Shown piece after piece: positions 11,065 through 23,350 of a DNA stretch of 64,000 nt. This DNA is from Dactylonectria macrodidyma (taxonomy: Eukaryota; Ascomycota; Sordariomycetes; Hypocreales; Nectriaceae). Each line of letters starts with the position of its first letter. Within the stretch, counting starts at the first letter, position 1. Under the pieces are notes generated by a model. The model had not been told where the DNA came from and made no database searches. It saw nothing but the letters and a program-made list of their open reading frames with translations. The DNA lies in NCBI GenBank assembly GCA_020744425.1, contig JAGMUV010000021.1, positions 682,001-746,000 of the forward strand. Reading direction: 5' to 3'. Made by a program: the position numbers and the translations under genes.

Positions 11065-13376
11065 TTATTTCCGAGTCTCATTCCGAGTCTCAAGATTCGC
11101 CTGGGCCGAGGAGAGGAACTGCAACCATCTTGGGTGTAAAGGAGCTTCGAAACGGGAGAGCATGGATTGAATGTGAGAATATAAGAGGGGGCCACTAAGT
11201 AGCTCCCTAAAACTTTTGAACGAAACTTGAACAACGGCGTTAGCATGATGGTCTCTGGTTGGTACTATATTCAATAATGTACTTACGAATGAGTAGTCTT
11301 GGGAGTGTCCAACGCCTCGCAAACTGCTCAAGGAGCAAGAGAAGGGCGGTCTCCGAATGCTCCAAGTTGGATTGAAGATGAGAAACCGAGACCCCAGCAA
11401 ACTTCTTGTGGAGGTCGACAAAAATAAGCGTAGTGAAAATGATGAAGGATATTGCGGGATCCACGCTTAACGAGAAAGTGCCATTCCATTGTTCCGATAC
11501 AGAAACAATATCCTGGCATATTTCAAGAACCTGTTGCCAGCTTTGCAGCCATTCAATTCCTTCATCCATATGACAACAGCCAATGATTGAGACGAGAAGT
11601 CGCGCCATGTGCAAATGCAGAACCGTGACTAGCCTAGCGTGATGATCAGAGCGCGTTTCGTTCAAAAAGGCATTGCGCGTAGGGTTAAGATGGTTGGTTG
11701 GGAGAGAAAGACGGAGTACCGAAAGGCATCGCTCGATGTCCATCGGGGGCGCGATCTTCTCTCCCATTAGTCTCAGCATATACAACTGAAACACTCGGCC
11801 GACCTGACGCATGGCAGTTGCAGTAATAATGTGAAGGTTGAATAGCGATGTCTGGCGTGAACATGAGCTCATCGCCAGGACGAGTTCCCAAAGATCGTCC
11901 GGCCGAGGCGGAAGGTATAAGTTTTGATGCTGCGGACTCTCTGACAGACAATCCAATGGTCGATCGCTCAAGAGGGCAGTCCTCACAAGCTTTTCATCAA
12001 TTAAATAAGGTGTTCCGGTCGATAAATTCGCGTACGAGTCGAGGCGGTAGACGAACCACCATACAAGGCGCCAATCCTCGAAATCATCCTGGCTCATAGC
12101 ACCCCAGCTCGGTCCATAGGCGTGAAGGAGTTCGAGGCGGTCAATGCCTATCCACTGCGCCATGCGCGTGAGTTTTCCGATCCGCATCCAAGCCTGTTGC
12201 CCAGGAAATTGATGAAACTCGTAGAATGCTAGGAGGCAAGCCTTGCGAAATTGATCGAGTGATGGGCAATTGCTGTAAATATCTACCTGGGACCACCCCG
12301 AACTCAACATTAGGTCGATACGGGTGTCAAGGTCGAAGCTCTGGGAGGAAAATGTGAACTCTGTTAGTTTTGCCGTGATAAGGACTAGGGTCAAGATGAG
12401 ATCGCGGCTATATCGAGAGTCGGTAAGGCCTGGGAGGAATCGCGCTCGTGAGAAGATAGGAACAGCGTCGTGAACTATGTCCAAGAACTTTCCTAGGCTA
12501 CAAGGTCAAAGAAAACATGTTGTTAGCGACGCGACTATACTGTCATAGTCAGAGGGCCATACAGATGTTCTTCTTCCTCGGGGAGGATATCAGCTTGGGT
12601 AGAATCTTCAGTTCTGGCTCTGGCATCTTGAGACGATTCTGAACTAGCAAAACCGCTTGGCGTAAGGGAAGCAAAGGATCCGGGTGTCGAGGCTGTTGCC
12701 AGCGTAGATGACTCGTCCTCGTTGGAGGGCTGGCGTTCTGCGGGGCACGGCTGTCGCTGTCGGGCAATATCGCGGTCTAGGGAACGGGGTTAGCACCGTC
12801 TATTGAACTTGCGTGAAGATTAAGAGGCTCGTGGGTGACTGCTCGTAGGAGACCAATGAAAGCAACTTTACCATGGAACGCTTGCGCTCGCCGCAGGCCA
12901 CGGCGGGAGCCTCGAGGCGGGCCAGGCCTGCGTTTTACTGATGAATAAGCGCAGGTGAATCCACGCTCGAAACAACGAGAACACGTTGGTCGTCCCAAAT
13001 CACCTGTAAATGATATTTGGTCAGCTCGTTGGTTGGCGGGGTGAGGCTCCGTTTGCGGAGCAACTCTGGTGCTCACGCACACTTCACTTTCTTCCTGGAG
13101 ATGCTGTCAGCGAGAAGAACGTGACAATCATAGGTTTCGGCGAGCAGTATACCAGATACAGTTATCGCAGACCCTGGACCCCAATGGGAGGCTCTCGCTC
13201 TCGCTAAGATGCTGTGCTGCGATGGCCTCATGGGGGGACCACCGGGATGCTGCACCGACGAGGTTGGGTGTCGGCTCTCTGGATGGCGCTGGCTCCTGCA
13301 TCCTGAATCTTCGGCTTCCAGAGCACTCCACTCTAGCCTCGTGAAGGTGGGAAAGACGACATTGTAGGGAAGACAA
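11065..13376 (-). CDS. Zn2Cys6 fungal-specific transcription factor
   Basis: Hand splicing gives a 651-residue protein from six exons: 13376-13153, 13094-13081, 13003-12872, 12776-12563, 12497-11287 and 11225-11065, all with GT..AG introns of 58-95 nt. The binuclear zinc cluster reads CDNCIWKKVKC (residues 70-80) then DLGRPTCSRCFERGFTC (81-97), i.e. Cx2Cx6Cx6Cx2Cx6C, followed by a basic linker RRPGPPRGSRRG. It is assembled across a 14-nt micro-exon. A Ser/Glu-rich linker follows, then a Fungal_trans-type regulatory domain (HLLGKFLDIVHDAVPIF..., through FEDWRLVWWFVYRLD). It faces the FAH-family gene across a 430-bp shared promoter, so it is the obvious candidate regulator of the neighbouring enzyme genes. 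An alternative start is Met26 (13301). Confidence 0.9.
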
Positions 13377-13806
13377 AGTGGATTGAGGCGGGGATGCGCG
13401 AAAGATGTTCCGACGAAGGCTGGACGGATCATTTTATGTCGACGAATGATTCAGAAAGTTGCGCCGAAGCCATGTAGACTACCCCATTGAGGCATAGGAA
13501 TCTGGGTAGCGTAAAGAGAGGATATTCCGGCCCAATCACCTCAGGCTAGGCTTCCCTAGTTTCGTAACTCAGAAAAACCCCAACGCTAGGCGCTTTGCGC
13601 GTTACGCTTCGGTGCCAGCAACACTACCGCAGCGCTAGTATAGCGCCGGTTAAATCTCCTCGGACAGTGTCAGATGCGCCCTTGTAACCTTACTTGGCAC
13701 TTTACGATGTCACCAGGGGGAGTCCACATCAATAGGATCGTATAACTATGGGCAGGTCAGCTCTGATTGACGATGGACAACACTATTGCTTCCTTTCACT
13801 GCCGAA
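13377..13806. promoter_or_regulatory. Divergent promoter between regulator and FAH-family gene
   Basis: A 430-bp interval between the two start codons. It contains TCTCCTCGG at 13655-13663 near CGCCGG (13644-13649), CGG-type triplets of the kind Zn2Cys6 dimers bind. Related TCCTCCGG words occur in the two other divergent promoters of this cluster (21133 and 24408). Binding is inference. Confidence 0.45.
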
Positions 13807-15030
13807 ATGTCGTCCTTCACCCGTCTTGTACGCTTCGAGTGCGAAGAAGACGGTAATCCCTACTTTATCGACCTCGGACCTAGTACCGATGGGCCACCTT
13901 TGCCTGGAACAAAGCTGGATGCGTTCAAGTCGATCGATGAACTCTCCAGTAAGGCAAAGCCGCAAACGGTAACTGTGCGGCGGGTATGTTTTCTCTCCTC
14001 ATATTTCCCTCAACCTCAATTGTCATATCGCATCCTGTCCTAACCTGCATGAAGGTCCTGGCACCTCTTCCTCGAGATGGGATTCCGATATACTGTGTTG
14101 GCCTCAACTATCGCAGTCACGCAAAAGAAGCAGGTGTAAGAATCCTCCAGATAAGATGCTCTTGTAGAATCTGACATGTTTTGACCGCGAACAGCTTTCT
14201 ATTCCGTCATATCCTCCGCTCTGGACGAAGCCAGCTGCGTCACTCGCACACCCAGGTCAAGATATCCCAGTTAATGACTTCTGCGCCAAAAGTCTTTTGG
14301 ACTACGAGGTCAGTAAACCTGCTATAAAGATTTTTCTTCCAAAGCCCTGTTGACTCATCATCTTTTCGGCTTATAGGGCGAATTGGTTTTCGTCACCTCC
14401 AAAGAATGCCGGGACGTGTCACCTCAAGACGCTAAGGACTATATCTTGGGCTACACCGTTGGGAATGATCTGTCATGTCGCTTGTTCCAGCTTACGAAGA
14501 ACTCTGGAGGCCAGTTTTACTTTGCCAAGGCCTTTGACAAATTCGCGCCCATTGGTCCAACTTTGATCAGCCCAGAGGTATTTGCCGACAGCACATCGTT
14601 CAATGTCATCACAAGAGTAAATGGCGACATCCGGCAACAAGCGGACCTTCGAAAAGACATGATATTTTCTCCAGAGAAAGTGCTCAGCCATATGAGCCAA
14701 GGTGAGTTTGCTCTCAGGCGGCCCCGGTGATCATTTCAGTGTAAAAATCGTTGCTTATTGCTGTGGCAGGTACCACGATCCCGGCGGGGACGGCGGTCAT
14801 GACAGGCACGGCAGCGGGAGTGGGAGCATTTCGCACACCCAAGGAGTTCTTGCAACATGGCGATGTGGTGGAAGTTGAGATGCAGAAGGTCGGGACATTG
14901 ACTAATAAGATGAATTTCGAGTAAGAGTCCGTGACACATCAGCTGCATCCTTTATTGCAATGCTAACAGGCTCTATAGGGTCAAGCTGTCTACTCGTATC
15001 ATTCTATGGACAACTGAGTCAGCATCATAG
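13807..15030 (+). CDS. Fumarylacetoacetate hydrolase (FAH) family protein
   Basis: Six exons (13807-13983, 14055-14135, 14195-14308, 14377-14701, 14770-14920, 14979-15030) give 299 residues, the normal size for FAHD-type proteins. The core has GLNYRSHAKEAG, LDYEGELVFVTSK with the acidic metal ligands (DYE, residues 122-124, and E126), GYTVGNDLSCR (149-159), FAKAFDKFAPIGP, and TPKEFLQHGDVVEVEMQKVG near the end, where the family places its last conserved glycine/acidic motif. Family members hydrolyse, hydrate, isomerise or decarboxylate 2-oxo-enoic acids formed after aromatic ring cleavage. With a hydroxylase and an extradiol dioxygenase nearby, a role on the ring-opened product is likely, but the exact reaction cannot be read from sequence. 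Expected cytosolic or mitochondrial; no signal peptide seen. Confidence 0.92.
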
Positions 15031-15449
15031 AGGAAAATAGGCCATGCTACCCGGTACATTGAAGCATAAGACTTCGACCAAACCAGAACACTCTACAGCC
15101 ATATTTATAATAGTTAAATTCACAATTGGGCTTATTAATGAGTGGCGATCTGGTATAATGGGGGACGCAAAGCGAACGAATTGATCTTAAAAGTTATTTT
15201 TCGTAAGGGAATTGATAGACATGCATGACACTTTTGATACACACGCATGACTCTCTCTTACACATGCATGACTTTTGCGCACTCCCATTGGGTCAACACT
15301 TTATGGGTCCACAAGTGCATCTCCCCAAAGGTGGTGTAGACAGCTCTGCTAATACGACCACTTTCGTCGCTCTGGGCATAAACATCCACGCAGTATCACG
15401 ACAAGACAATAGCCAAAAAGGATGGAAGTAAGGAAATAAGAAAATAAAA

Positions 15450-15530
15450 TTGGTGACCCTACCAGGATTTGGCCCCGGATCTACCCGTTAGTTAGATGAG
15501 GGCTCTACCCTCAATCTACGAGCCTCGCTG
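15450..15530 (-). other. Degenerate tRNA-like / primer-binding-like segment
   Basis: Read on the minus strand the segment ends in a T-arm-like hairpin (CCGGG-GCCAAAT-CCTGG) followed by seven bases and ACCA. On the plus strand it starts TTGGTGACCCTACCAGG, as retroelement primer-binding sites do. A full cloverleaf could not be drawn with confidence. It could be a decayed tRNA, or a primer-binding site left by an LTR element. Confidence 0.25.
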
Positions 15531-16106
15531 TGTTTGCGATGCGTTTAAGACAGATTATAAGGCAAACTGAAGACAATACTATTACTATCTCTACTTTCTT
15601 GCTACTATTGAAGGGAGAATATCCTCGTTAACTATCATATAGATCCTATTGACTCCTTCGTCTCCGAATACTAGGTTGCGTCCTCCGTATACTGGCACGA
15701 ACTCCCGTTATCCTTCCGGCTTAAGGACAGTTGACTGGCTGCGTGTCTGGCGCTGGGTCGAAGTACTGACCTGGCTGCTGGCCGGCTAGCTTGAGATAAG
15801 CTCCAGCCTAGCCAAAGTCAACTTGTTTTAACTGCCTGCTGGTCGTCCTTGCTTACGTCTTGTGGGCTGGTTGGCTGGGTAACCGGTGAGTTGACTCATG
15901 GACTGGCTCCTCGCTGTAATAGCAAGCCTTGCTGGAACAGCCTGCGCTGTGTCCTTGGGCCTGCCACGGAGAGCTGTGGCAATCTTGGGGTCAAGAATCC
16001 GTCGATATGGGTCCTGTGAGGATGGCTCCCGTGGTCGCCAGCGAGGATGGACCCCCCATTTCGTGAATGGCGTGGCAGAACCGAGCTTCGAGTAAACCTT
16101 GTGGTA

Positions 16107-17577
16107 TCAGGGAATCCCCAGCTCGATTGAGACCGAACAGTCGTCGCTGCCGTTCCCAAGAAGCTCCGGGAACAGATTCTTCCCAGTCAGCATCGCCTTA
16201 CGAGCTAGATGGTATTGCTTGTTGATTAAACGGTATTGCTTGTTGATTAACCCTAGGCCCTTAGATGAGATTGCCGTTCGGAGTTCACACAGATACTCTG
16301 AACTAGAGCCCATATACTCGCGGGCAGTGAGAACCTCATCAGTTGCGCAGACATCCTGGAAGTCCCGTTCTTGGTCCTTCATTATGTCCTGAATAGCCTC
16401 AATAAGCCGATAAAAGTGGCTCATGCCATTCAAAAGGTAGCTCTTGATGTTGTTATTGCTTACTTCTGTGCCGGAAGTGACGCGGATGCCAAAGTTACAG
16501 TACGTGCGGATGAAGCAGCGTGCCCACTGCGCCCTTACGGGCATATAAGTCCCATAGAGATACCGTAGAATAGGGCGCTGGTCATCAATCTCTTTGCAGA
16601 GATCCTTCCACGCCTTTTCATGAGCGTCTTCGGTCTCAGCAAATAGAACAGCCTTCCACATAAACAAGACTCCTTGGTACCTGTGGGGGATAGTTTGGTT
16701 GAGGGGACGTGGAGGAGTTGTTGGTCAGTGGAGTTCAGCTTAGCCTGCCCCTGCGGGGTAAGGTCGTCTTCCTCATCACAACTACCAGATGAACTGCTGC
16801 TGCTGCGGCGGCGGCGTTTGAGCCACTTCTGCTTCGCCTTGAGTAGGACGTTGGAGTTGATGTAATGAATGCAGAGCTGCTGTTAGACGTCGGGAAATTG
16901 GTCATTCAAGGCGGCCTTCTTTGCATTGTCGAAGTCGGTAATAATAACGTCGGGTTGCCGGATTGAGTGCTTGTCAATTAACAGCTTCGTACTCTCTGTA
17001 AGAAACTGGAAACCCTCTCGTCTCTCGTTATCAATCAGGCCAAAGGCGGCGTTGAAGATAGAGCCGAGGCAATTTGTCCTGTGGCCTGGAATAGTGGGAG
17101 CTTGAAATGGTTGGTGTTGTAAGTGTTGTCAAAGCTAATGGACTCCGGGAACCGCTTCCACATTTGGAGGCAGTAAGGAAAACTCCAAACAATGCCAATC
17201 AGCCGGTTGGGCTGGTCGTTTGCCCACTTCGCAAGATAGGGAATATTCTTCTCATCAAAGAGCTTGATCAGCGCCGCAGTAGGCGAATGGCCGTTCAATT
17301 TGTCTCGGTCGGCAAGAGCCCGGGCATTGTAAATATCCCTCTGCGTGAAGTTTGACCCAGGATGCTGCTCTTCGACTACAGCCCGTACATCTCTAGCCCA
17401 TATACCACCCCGGCGGCTTGTTGACTCGATGGTCGCTCTTATAGGCGTAGTGAGTCTTCGGTGGGACGGGTGGACGGATGCTTTGATGCTCGGTCTATGG
17501 TTGTGCTGATGGTATTCCGTATTTGGATGGTGCCGTAAAAACCACTTACCCTCTTCGATAGCCTTAGCAATCACCAT
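16107..17577 (-). pseudogene. MULE transposase, broken
   Basis: The N-terminal half (17577-17035) contains SNFTQRDIYNARALADRDKL, then LIGIVWSF...SISFDNTYNTNHFKLPLFQATGQ with the first catalytic Asp. A one-base frame shift near 17050 then moves the reading to GLIDNERREGFQF and VIITDFDNAKKAAL (second acidic position), followed by a TAA in QFPDV-stop-QQLCIHYINSNV where the family has Gln (CAA to TAA). The C-terminal part (16667-16107) reads WARCFIRTYCNFGIRVTSGTEVSNNNIKSY. This is the fungal MULE_transposase family. The frame shift and stop show it is dead. Confidence 0.85.
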
Positions 17578-18782
17578 CCACTTATAACCACATTTCCAGG
17601 ACTTCCTCTGGCAAATGCCTATACCTTTGCTTGGTTGCGGATGGCTATATCGATCGTATTGAAGAGAATATCGGATTTTCCTTCCCTTATATAAATACTA
17701 ATTATACTTTGAAATGCTGAAACTATGATCTTTTGTGAAGGTATTTACTAACCTAACAAGCGCTTTAATTAATAGGAATGGGCCGCCTGGGATTGGTAGA
17801 TTCGGGATTGGGTCTGGGGTAGGTGATGAGGACTGTTGCTTGGGCGAAGATCTGGCTGCTTGAGGGGATAATGTTTAAGGAGGTTCGGTAGCTGGCCTGC
17901 GTAGTGGCGAGTATGGTGGAGGAGATTTGTAGGCATCTGAGCTAAGTGGTGACCAACCCTATCTCTTACGCCATTGGCGTACTCGTTCGTACGATTAGAC
18001 AAGCTCGAGGGTTAATCTCTGGCCTTCCCTAATAAGCTCGCGAACTAGCTTCAAGGCGGACTTAAACTCGGCTCTTGATGCAGTTAGTGGCCTCTGGGCT
18101 GACTGCGGTGGAGAGCATGAGGGCAAAGGGTCGGTTTCAGGACTGGGTATAGGTGCTCTGATCCGCTAGGATCGTCTTCGTCCGGATGGGAAGTCGTTAG
18201 AGATATGTATCTCCTGATCGAATCGGAGCTCCCATGGTGGCTCATTAAGCCCCTGGGAGCCATGGGGCCGTGGAAAGGTTGAGAGGGATTGTGGATAGGA
18301 GGCAAAGAGATTTTTAAGCGCGCCTTCGTCACCAAGGCCATAGTACTCGCCGATGTTTGTCGCGCTGCTGCTTGCTGACTGCGGCCTATTTTTAAGGAGA
18401 GGTGGACTGAACCGAGCTTGCTAAGTCTGATGCCGTCATTTTCGAGGACGTAATTAATCGCTAGGGCTAGGACTGCGACTTCGACTTCGTTATAAGCTTG
18501 AGGGAGATTCGGAATGTGTCATGATGGAAGTGTTGGTTGTGAAGAAAATACACTCAGGACGTAGCTATAAGGGACTTAGTTGCGTCGCGTTAATTGCTAA
18601 GTCGAAAAACTGGAGAGCTAAGCTATGGAATATAACAGGGCTCTGGCAGAATTCTGCCAGTACTAATAAAAAACCGATTGACCAATGGGAGTGCGCAAAA
18701 GTCATGCGTGTGTATCAATTCCCTTTGGTAATGCTATAAAGATCACTAAATTGACGTCTAGGCATTTCCATAAAAACAATTG

Positions 18783-20888
18783 CTACTGCGTGCAAGAAGA
18801 CATCGCTCCTGAAGTGTTATCCGTTTTCAGATCATCGAGCCGCTCCTTTAGCAACGCCAAACATTTTACCAGCTCCCCTTGATCCTTCGCGCATGCGAAT
18901 AAGAAGAAATCGGGACGTACGAGGCAGAATTTTGTGGACCGTCCGAGGCGATCAACATAAGGACGGTGGTCGTAACCAGATCTGAGGGGTTCCTTCAGTT
19001 TTGAGCGTAAAGTAGGCGAAAAAACCTCTATCTGAGCTTTGCGAGACCCCTGAGTCGGCTTAGAGGCGTTTGAGGCATCAACACAAGGTGTAAAAACAAC
19101 AATTGACTCCTCTGATACAATGGTTGAGTCGATTGCGGTAACTGTGACAGCCGCTCTGGCATCCTCGTATAGTTGCGCATGATCGTTGCCGCTGCTGATG
19201 ACGAGAATGGTAAGGATACTGTCGGATTTGAGAAGAAGATCCGACAAGACTGGAGTCTGCTTAGACGACGATTGAACGTGGATCTGGGCTAGTCGAGCCC
19301 CTCCATTGTATCCTTTCAAAAAAAACCCGCCTTTGACCCCAGTGAAAGCCTGCCTCTCTTTCCATCCCTGAGGATCCGGGAGGCTGGGCAGGAATGGGAC
19401 GGATTCTAAAAGCATTTGCAGCCACAAAATGGCAAGGAGCCCAAACGACGGCTTATGATTGCACACCATTCCATTCAACATCGAAAACAAGGCGGCATCA
19501 TCCACACTTTTCCGCCGTTCCAGCGCCCACGCTTTAAGGACCTTGTCGGATTGTAATGCTTGCCGCTCGCTAGAGCGTACAAGCAAAGCAAGTCTCCATG
19601 CTAGCTGATGGGCGTCACGCACTCCACTCGCGATGCCTTGCCCGGCAAAAGGCGGGAATACATGCGCAGCATCACCGATCAGAATTGTGTGTTTGTGAAA
19701 CCACTGATTCACGACTTTGTGAGTGAATCTGAATGGCCGACAGCGGAGAATCTTAACGCAATCACGAGGATAAACCACGGGGTCGGAGAAGATGTGACCT
19801 TTGGTGTCAGTTTTGCGCGTGATCATTGGCGTGATATGATCCCAGAAGAGTGCCTCGGCGTTCATGGATTCGTCCCAATCCTCTTGACAAAGCTCATGCC
19901 GCCAGATTCTCTCGCTCTCTGGTCCGAATCTCCCAGACGCTGTGGCTTTGCCGGGGGGGGAACAGAAATGCCAGCCCTCCGGCCAGAATAGATCATACAC
20001 CTCCTCAGGCGAGTACCCAAGTTCCCAGAGCGGAAATTGTGGGTGTGTCTGCGGTGTCGGGGGCGAGATCTTCAAGTTGGCGGCAATCCAGGTCCCAGTA
20101 TAACGATAGACGCCTTCTTCTTGCCGGATGCCTGCGGTTGGCTCAAGAAAATGCTTTCGGACGATTCCGACTTTCCCATCCGCCCCGACAAGGAACTGAC
20201 CCCGAATCTGACGCCGAACATCATGTTCAGTGACATATTCAATTGTGGGTGGGTCATCACTGGTTCTGCTAATAACAGTGCATCCAGTGCGGAGAGTGCA
20301 CCATTCCGAACGTTCGACTTCCTTTCTCAATGCGTTTTCTAGAATCGGTCAGAATGAGGTGTGCTAGACCACTAAACCATAGTGGGATTAGACACAAACC
20401 TAGTCGTGGCTGACTCTGCAACATTCCCTCGGGAACTACTTGCTTTAAGGCATTAGATGTGCCGATATTTAGTGAAAAAAAAGGCTTTTCACTAAAAGAA
20501 CTTTTATGAAAGTTGATCTTATGCACTTCTGTTATTGCCAGGTCAGTCTTATTCTGAGTTTTCTTACTCTCTTATCCCACTATAACTAGGGGGATATGAT
20601 AGATGAGTGTCCACACGCCCACCTACTATGACCAATATCCTTCATTTCTTGACCAATACCAAGGTCATAAAAGATCCTGATGGCATCTCCAGTAAGGTAC
20701 ACGCCACGAGGGTCTGTTGTTATCTCCTTATCTTTCTCCAAGATAATTGACTTTACCTGATGTTAGAATAGACAAGGACACAAGTTCAAGCTGACTCAAC
20801 TCACGCGAACTCGAAGCTTGGCCAGTGCAAGGCCAAGAGTAAGGCCAGAAGGCCCGGCGCCGACGATAACAACTTCTGTTTCCTCCAT
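18783..20888 (-). CDS. FAD-dependent aromatic hydroxylase (phenol hydroxylase/PHBH type)
   Basis: Four exons (20888-20805, 20756-20627, 20525-20400, 20338-18783; introns 48, 101 and 61 nt) give 631 residues. The start MEETEVVIVGAGPSG carries the Rossmann GxGxxG (10-15). DPRGVYLTGDAIR and the DG motif LVGADGKVGIVRK follow. The GD motif ILIGDAAHVFPPFAGQGIASG contacts FAD ribityl. The C-terminal ~170 residues match in position the thioredoxin-like dimerisation domain of phenol 2-monooxygenase-like enzymes. Class A flavin monooxygenases insert one oxygen ortho or para on a phenolic ring using NAD(P)H. It is divergent from the OYE-family gene across 492 bp and convergent towards the MULE. The reading frame is intact. 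The substrate cannot be inferred. Confidence 0.93.
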
Positions 20889-21380
20889 TAGTGATCACTG
20901 AGAAAAAGAACTGCTTTTCGTGTCATGTTCTCTATGGAAACGACGATGAGTAAATATACTAATAATAATGCTGCACATGGAAATGGCTTGCGAGGGCTGT
21001 CGGTTGATTTTCCATCCGAGGCTATGCCGGGGGAATCAAGAGTCCGTCAGGTGCGATTGAGAGAAGCGGAACAACATTGTTAGAATTGCTCCGCGGTTGA
21101 AATAACGGGGCCTTGCACGTTCTATCCATAGATCCTCCGGTGGAGGAAGGAATATGCTCCGAATAAACTAACCCAACAAGAGAGCGAGCTACGAGGCTCA
21201 GCCCCACAGGTCATATTAACGATGTCTAGTTCCGTTCTCGGTTTGGGACGTCGGCCTGGCAGGTTGACTTTTATTTCGTTTTACTTTTTGGTTTTCTTTT
21301 CCCAAATCTCCTTCTCCTCTTTGAAATACTGTGAACCTTTGACGATAGATTCTATAGTCCCATGAGAGTGCAAACCCGCG
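20889..21380. promoter_or_regulatory. Divergent promoter, hydroxylase / OYE reductase
   Basis: A 492-bp interval between two divergent start codons. It contains a perfect inverted repeat TCCTCC-GGT-GGAGGA at 21133-21147, a plausible dimer site for a Zn2Cys6 protein. The word TCCTCCGG recurs at 24408-24415 in the next divergent promoter. Confidence 0.5.
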
Positions 21381-22864
21381 ATGCGTCCAGCTAAGACCTG
21401 TTCTAAACCCGCCAGCCCAGCCAAGATGGCGTTAGCAGACGCCCCGTTGCGACTTCCGTGCGGCCTCGTGCTGAAGAACAGGCTCATCAAGTCGGCCATG
21501 TCTGAAAAGTTGGCCGTCAATGAACAGCCCACTCCCGACCACAGGCGCGTGTACAAGCGCTGGGCGGAAGGTGGATGGGCTGCGCTGATTACCGGTAAGC
21601 AATATCACATCATTCATATGTAGAGATGACCCAACGCTAAATACCGCCCTTGGTCAAGGAAATATCATGGTTGATGATAAGTATCTTGGATCACCAGGAG
21701 ATGTCGCAGTCTCGGGCCCTGACTCCATCATCGTTGAGGGTTGGACCGCGTGGGCCAAGAGTGTGCGTGAGCAAGGGTGTTGTATAATTGCTCAACTGTG
21801 AGTGGTCCATTACACCAGGAAACACGAATAAGACAGATTTGCTGATGCGGGTTATAGAAATCATCCCGGTCGCCAGTCACCGGTCGGGGCCGGGAAGAGA
21901 AGTCCGTTATCCAAGACACTTGCGCCTAGCGCTATCCCTCTCAACCTTGGTGATAGTTGGATTGCGCGTGTCGCTCAAGCCGTGTTGTTTGGTACCCCTC
22001 AGACAATGACGCTAGATCAGATCGACGATGTCATTATGCAGTTTACTCGTGCTGCAAGGCTAGCATTTCAAGCAGGCTTTGACGGTGTGGAAATCAATGC
22101 AGGACGTGAGAGAAAACCCAGTTTTGCACCTGAGAGGAAAATATCAAATAGGCTAACATCTGAGCAGATGGCTTTCTACTCTCCCAGTTCTTGTCATCGT
22201 CTACCAACAAGCGATCAGACGAGTTTGGCGGCTCTGCAGAGAACCGCGCTGAACTTTTACTTCGAATTCTTCGGGCAATCCGAAGAGAGGTTCCTCAATC
22301 GTTTTGTGTTGGCGTCAAGATCAACACTGCGGACCATATGAACCCAGGAGGGTTCAACGAAATGCTGCGACAGATTAAGCTCATCCATATGGCAAAAACG
22401 GATTACATCCAGCTAACTGGTGGGTCTTTCGAAGATCCTCAGGTTTGTTCCGTAAAGATATCCTGGATTCAGGTGTGCTCGAGTCTAATTGTTGTGGCTA
22501 GATGCTCAGTACTCGAAACTCCCTGCCCACAGCAGGCACTGGAACCGCCGGGAGGATCACCCGTGAGGGCTTTTTCATCAAAGCAAGCGAGCGCATTCGT
22601 CTCAAGTTTCCCCATCTCCTGCTCATTGTAACAGGAGGCTTTCGAAGCCGAGAAGGGGTCAATAACGCATTGAAGGACGGGGCTTGCGACGCAATTGGTC
22701 TTGGTAGGCCCGCTGTGAAGTTCCCAGACTTGCCCAACAAGATAATGTTTAACGGCGATTTGGTCGATGAGGAGGCTAGGTTCGATGTTGAGGCTGCACC
22801 ATCCCCAGGGTGGATAGCGACCAAGGTTCGTTCCGTCGGTGCTGGCGCGGAAACAGTGAGTTAA
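21381..22864 (+). CDS. NADH:flavin oxidoreductase (old yellow enzyme family)
   Basis: Five exons (21381-21594, 21659-21797, 21858-22105, 22168-22442, 22502-22864) give 412 residues, normal for fungal OYE-like/NADH oxidase proteins. The N-terminus has LPCGLVLKNRLIKSAMSE, typical of the FMN-binding start of the TIM barrel. QLNHPGRQSPVG (about 117-128), VEINAGHGFLLSQFLS (about 195-210), KRSDEFGGSAENR and TGGFRS...DAIGLGRP near the end are the expected strand and FMN-phosphate motifs. These enzymes reduce activated C=C bonds. Here the candidate substrate is an unsaturated intermediate of the pathway encoded around it. The gene is divergent from the hydroxylase. Met16 (21426) is an alternative start that would match the family better. 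Confidence 0.92.
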
Positions 22865-23350
22865 ATGCCATGTGACGAACACTTTCCTATCCTAATTCCT
22901 TCGTGAAGCTGTTTCGACGACTATGGAAACTAACGATGAGTTTTAGAAATACTATGCCTCGTTGCTTCGGCAGCTGTAGTACTTTCAATGAACTCTGCTT
23001 TCCTGCCTAGTAAGGCTACGTGTATATTTTTTATTCATAGACTTTGCGATACTAGGTAGGGTATTACTATTCGAGATTACATCTCTCCGAAGCTATGACC
23101 CGTACCCAATAATAGGATGTTTGATAGTTGCCACTTCAACGATTGATTATACAAGGTCAGAATTCTCGCACTCTTCTATGCTAGCCTTTGCGAAACTCGT
23201 ACGAGCCAGAAATCCCCACGCGCCTTTACTATTCAATTACTAACATGTCGTGATTTGACGACGCGGTTAAGCCCGAAGTAGCGGAAAAGAATCCAGCTCT
23301 ATAGGAAGCCTAGGTGAGAGGGGTCCTGGAGGCTGGGGAGGTTTTACTTA
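22865..23350. other. Intergenic between OYE and SDR genes
   Basis: Shared 3' region of two convergent genes; no feature recognised. Confidence 0.4.

Larger units (their letters stand above)
15205..18725 (-). mobile_element. Mutator-like (MULE) DNA transposon, decayed
   Basis: Long terminal inverted repeats bound the unit. The right arm at 18679-18725 reads, reversed, AAGGGAATTGATACACACGC followed by ATGACTTTTGCGCACTCCC. The left arm at 15205-15295 carries the same sequence with an internal duplication of the CATGCATGAC segment. Remnants of a MULE transposase lie inside on the minus strand. No 9-bp target duplication is visible. The element sits between the FAH gene (ends 15030) and the hydroxylase gene (ends 18783), its right end only 57 bp past the hydroxylase stop codon. 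Sequence 17640-18660 inside it has short minus-strand frames with no recognised domain. Confidence 0.82.
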
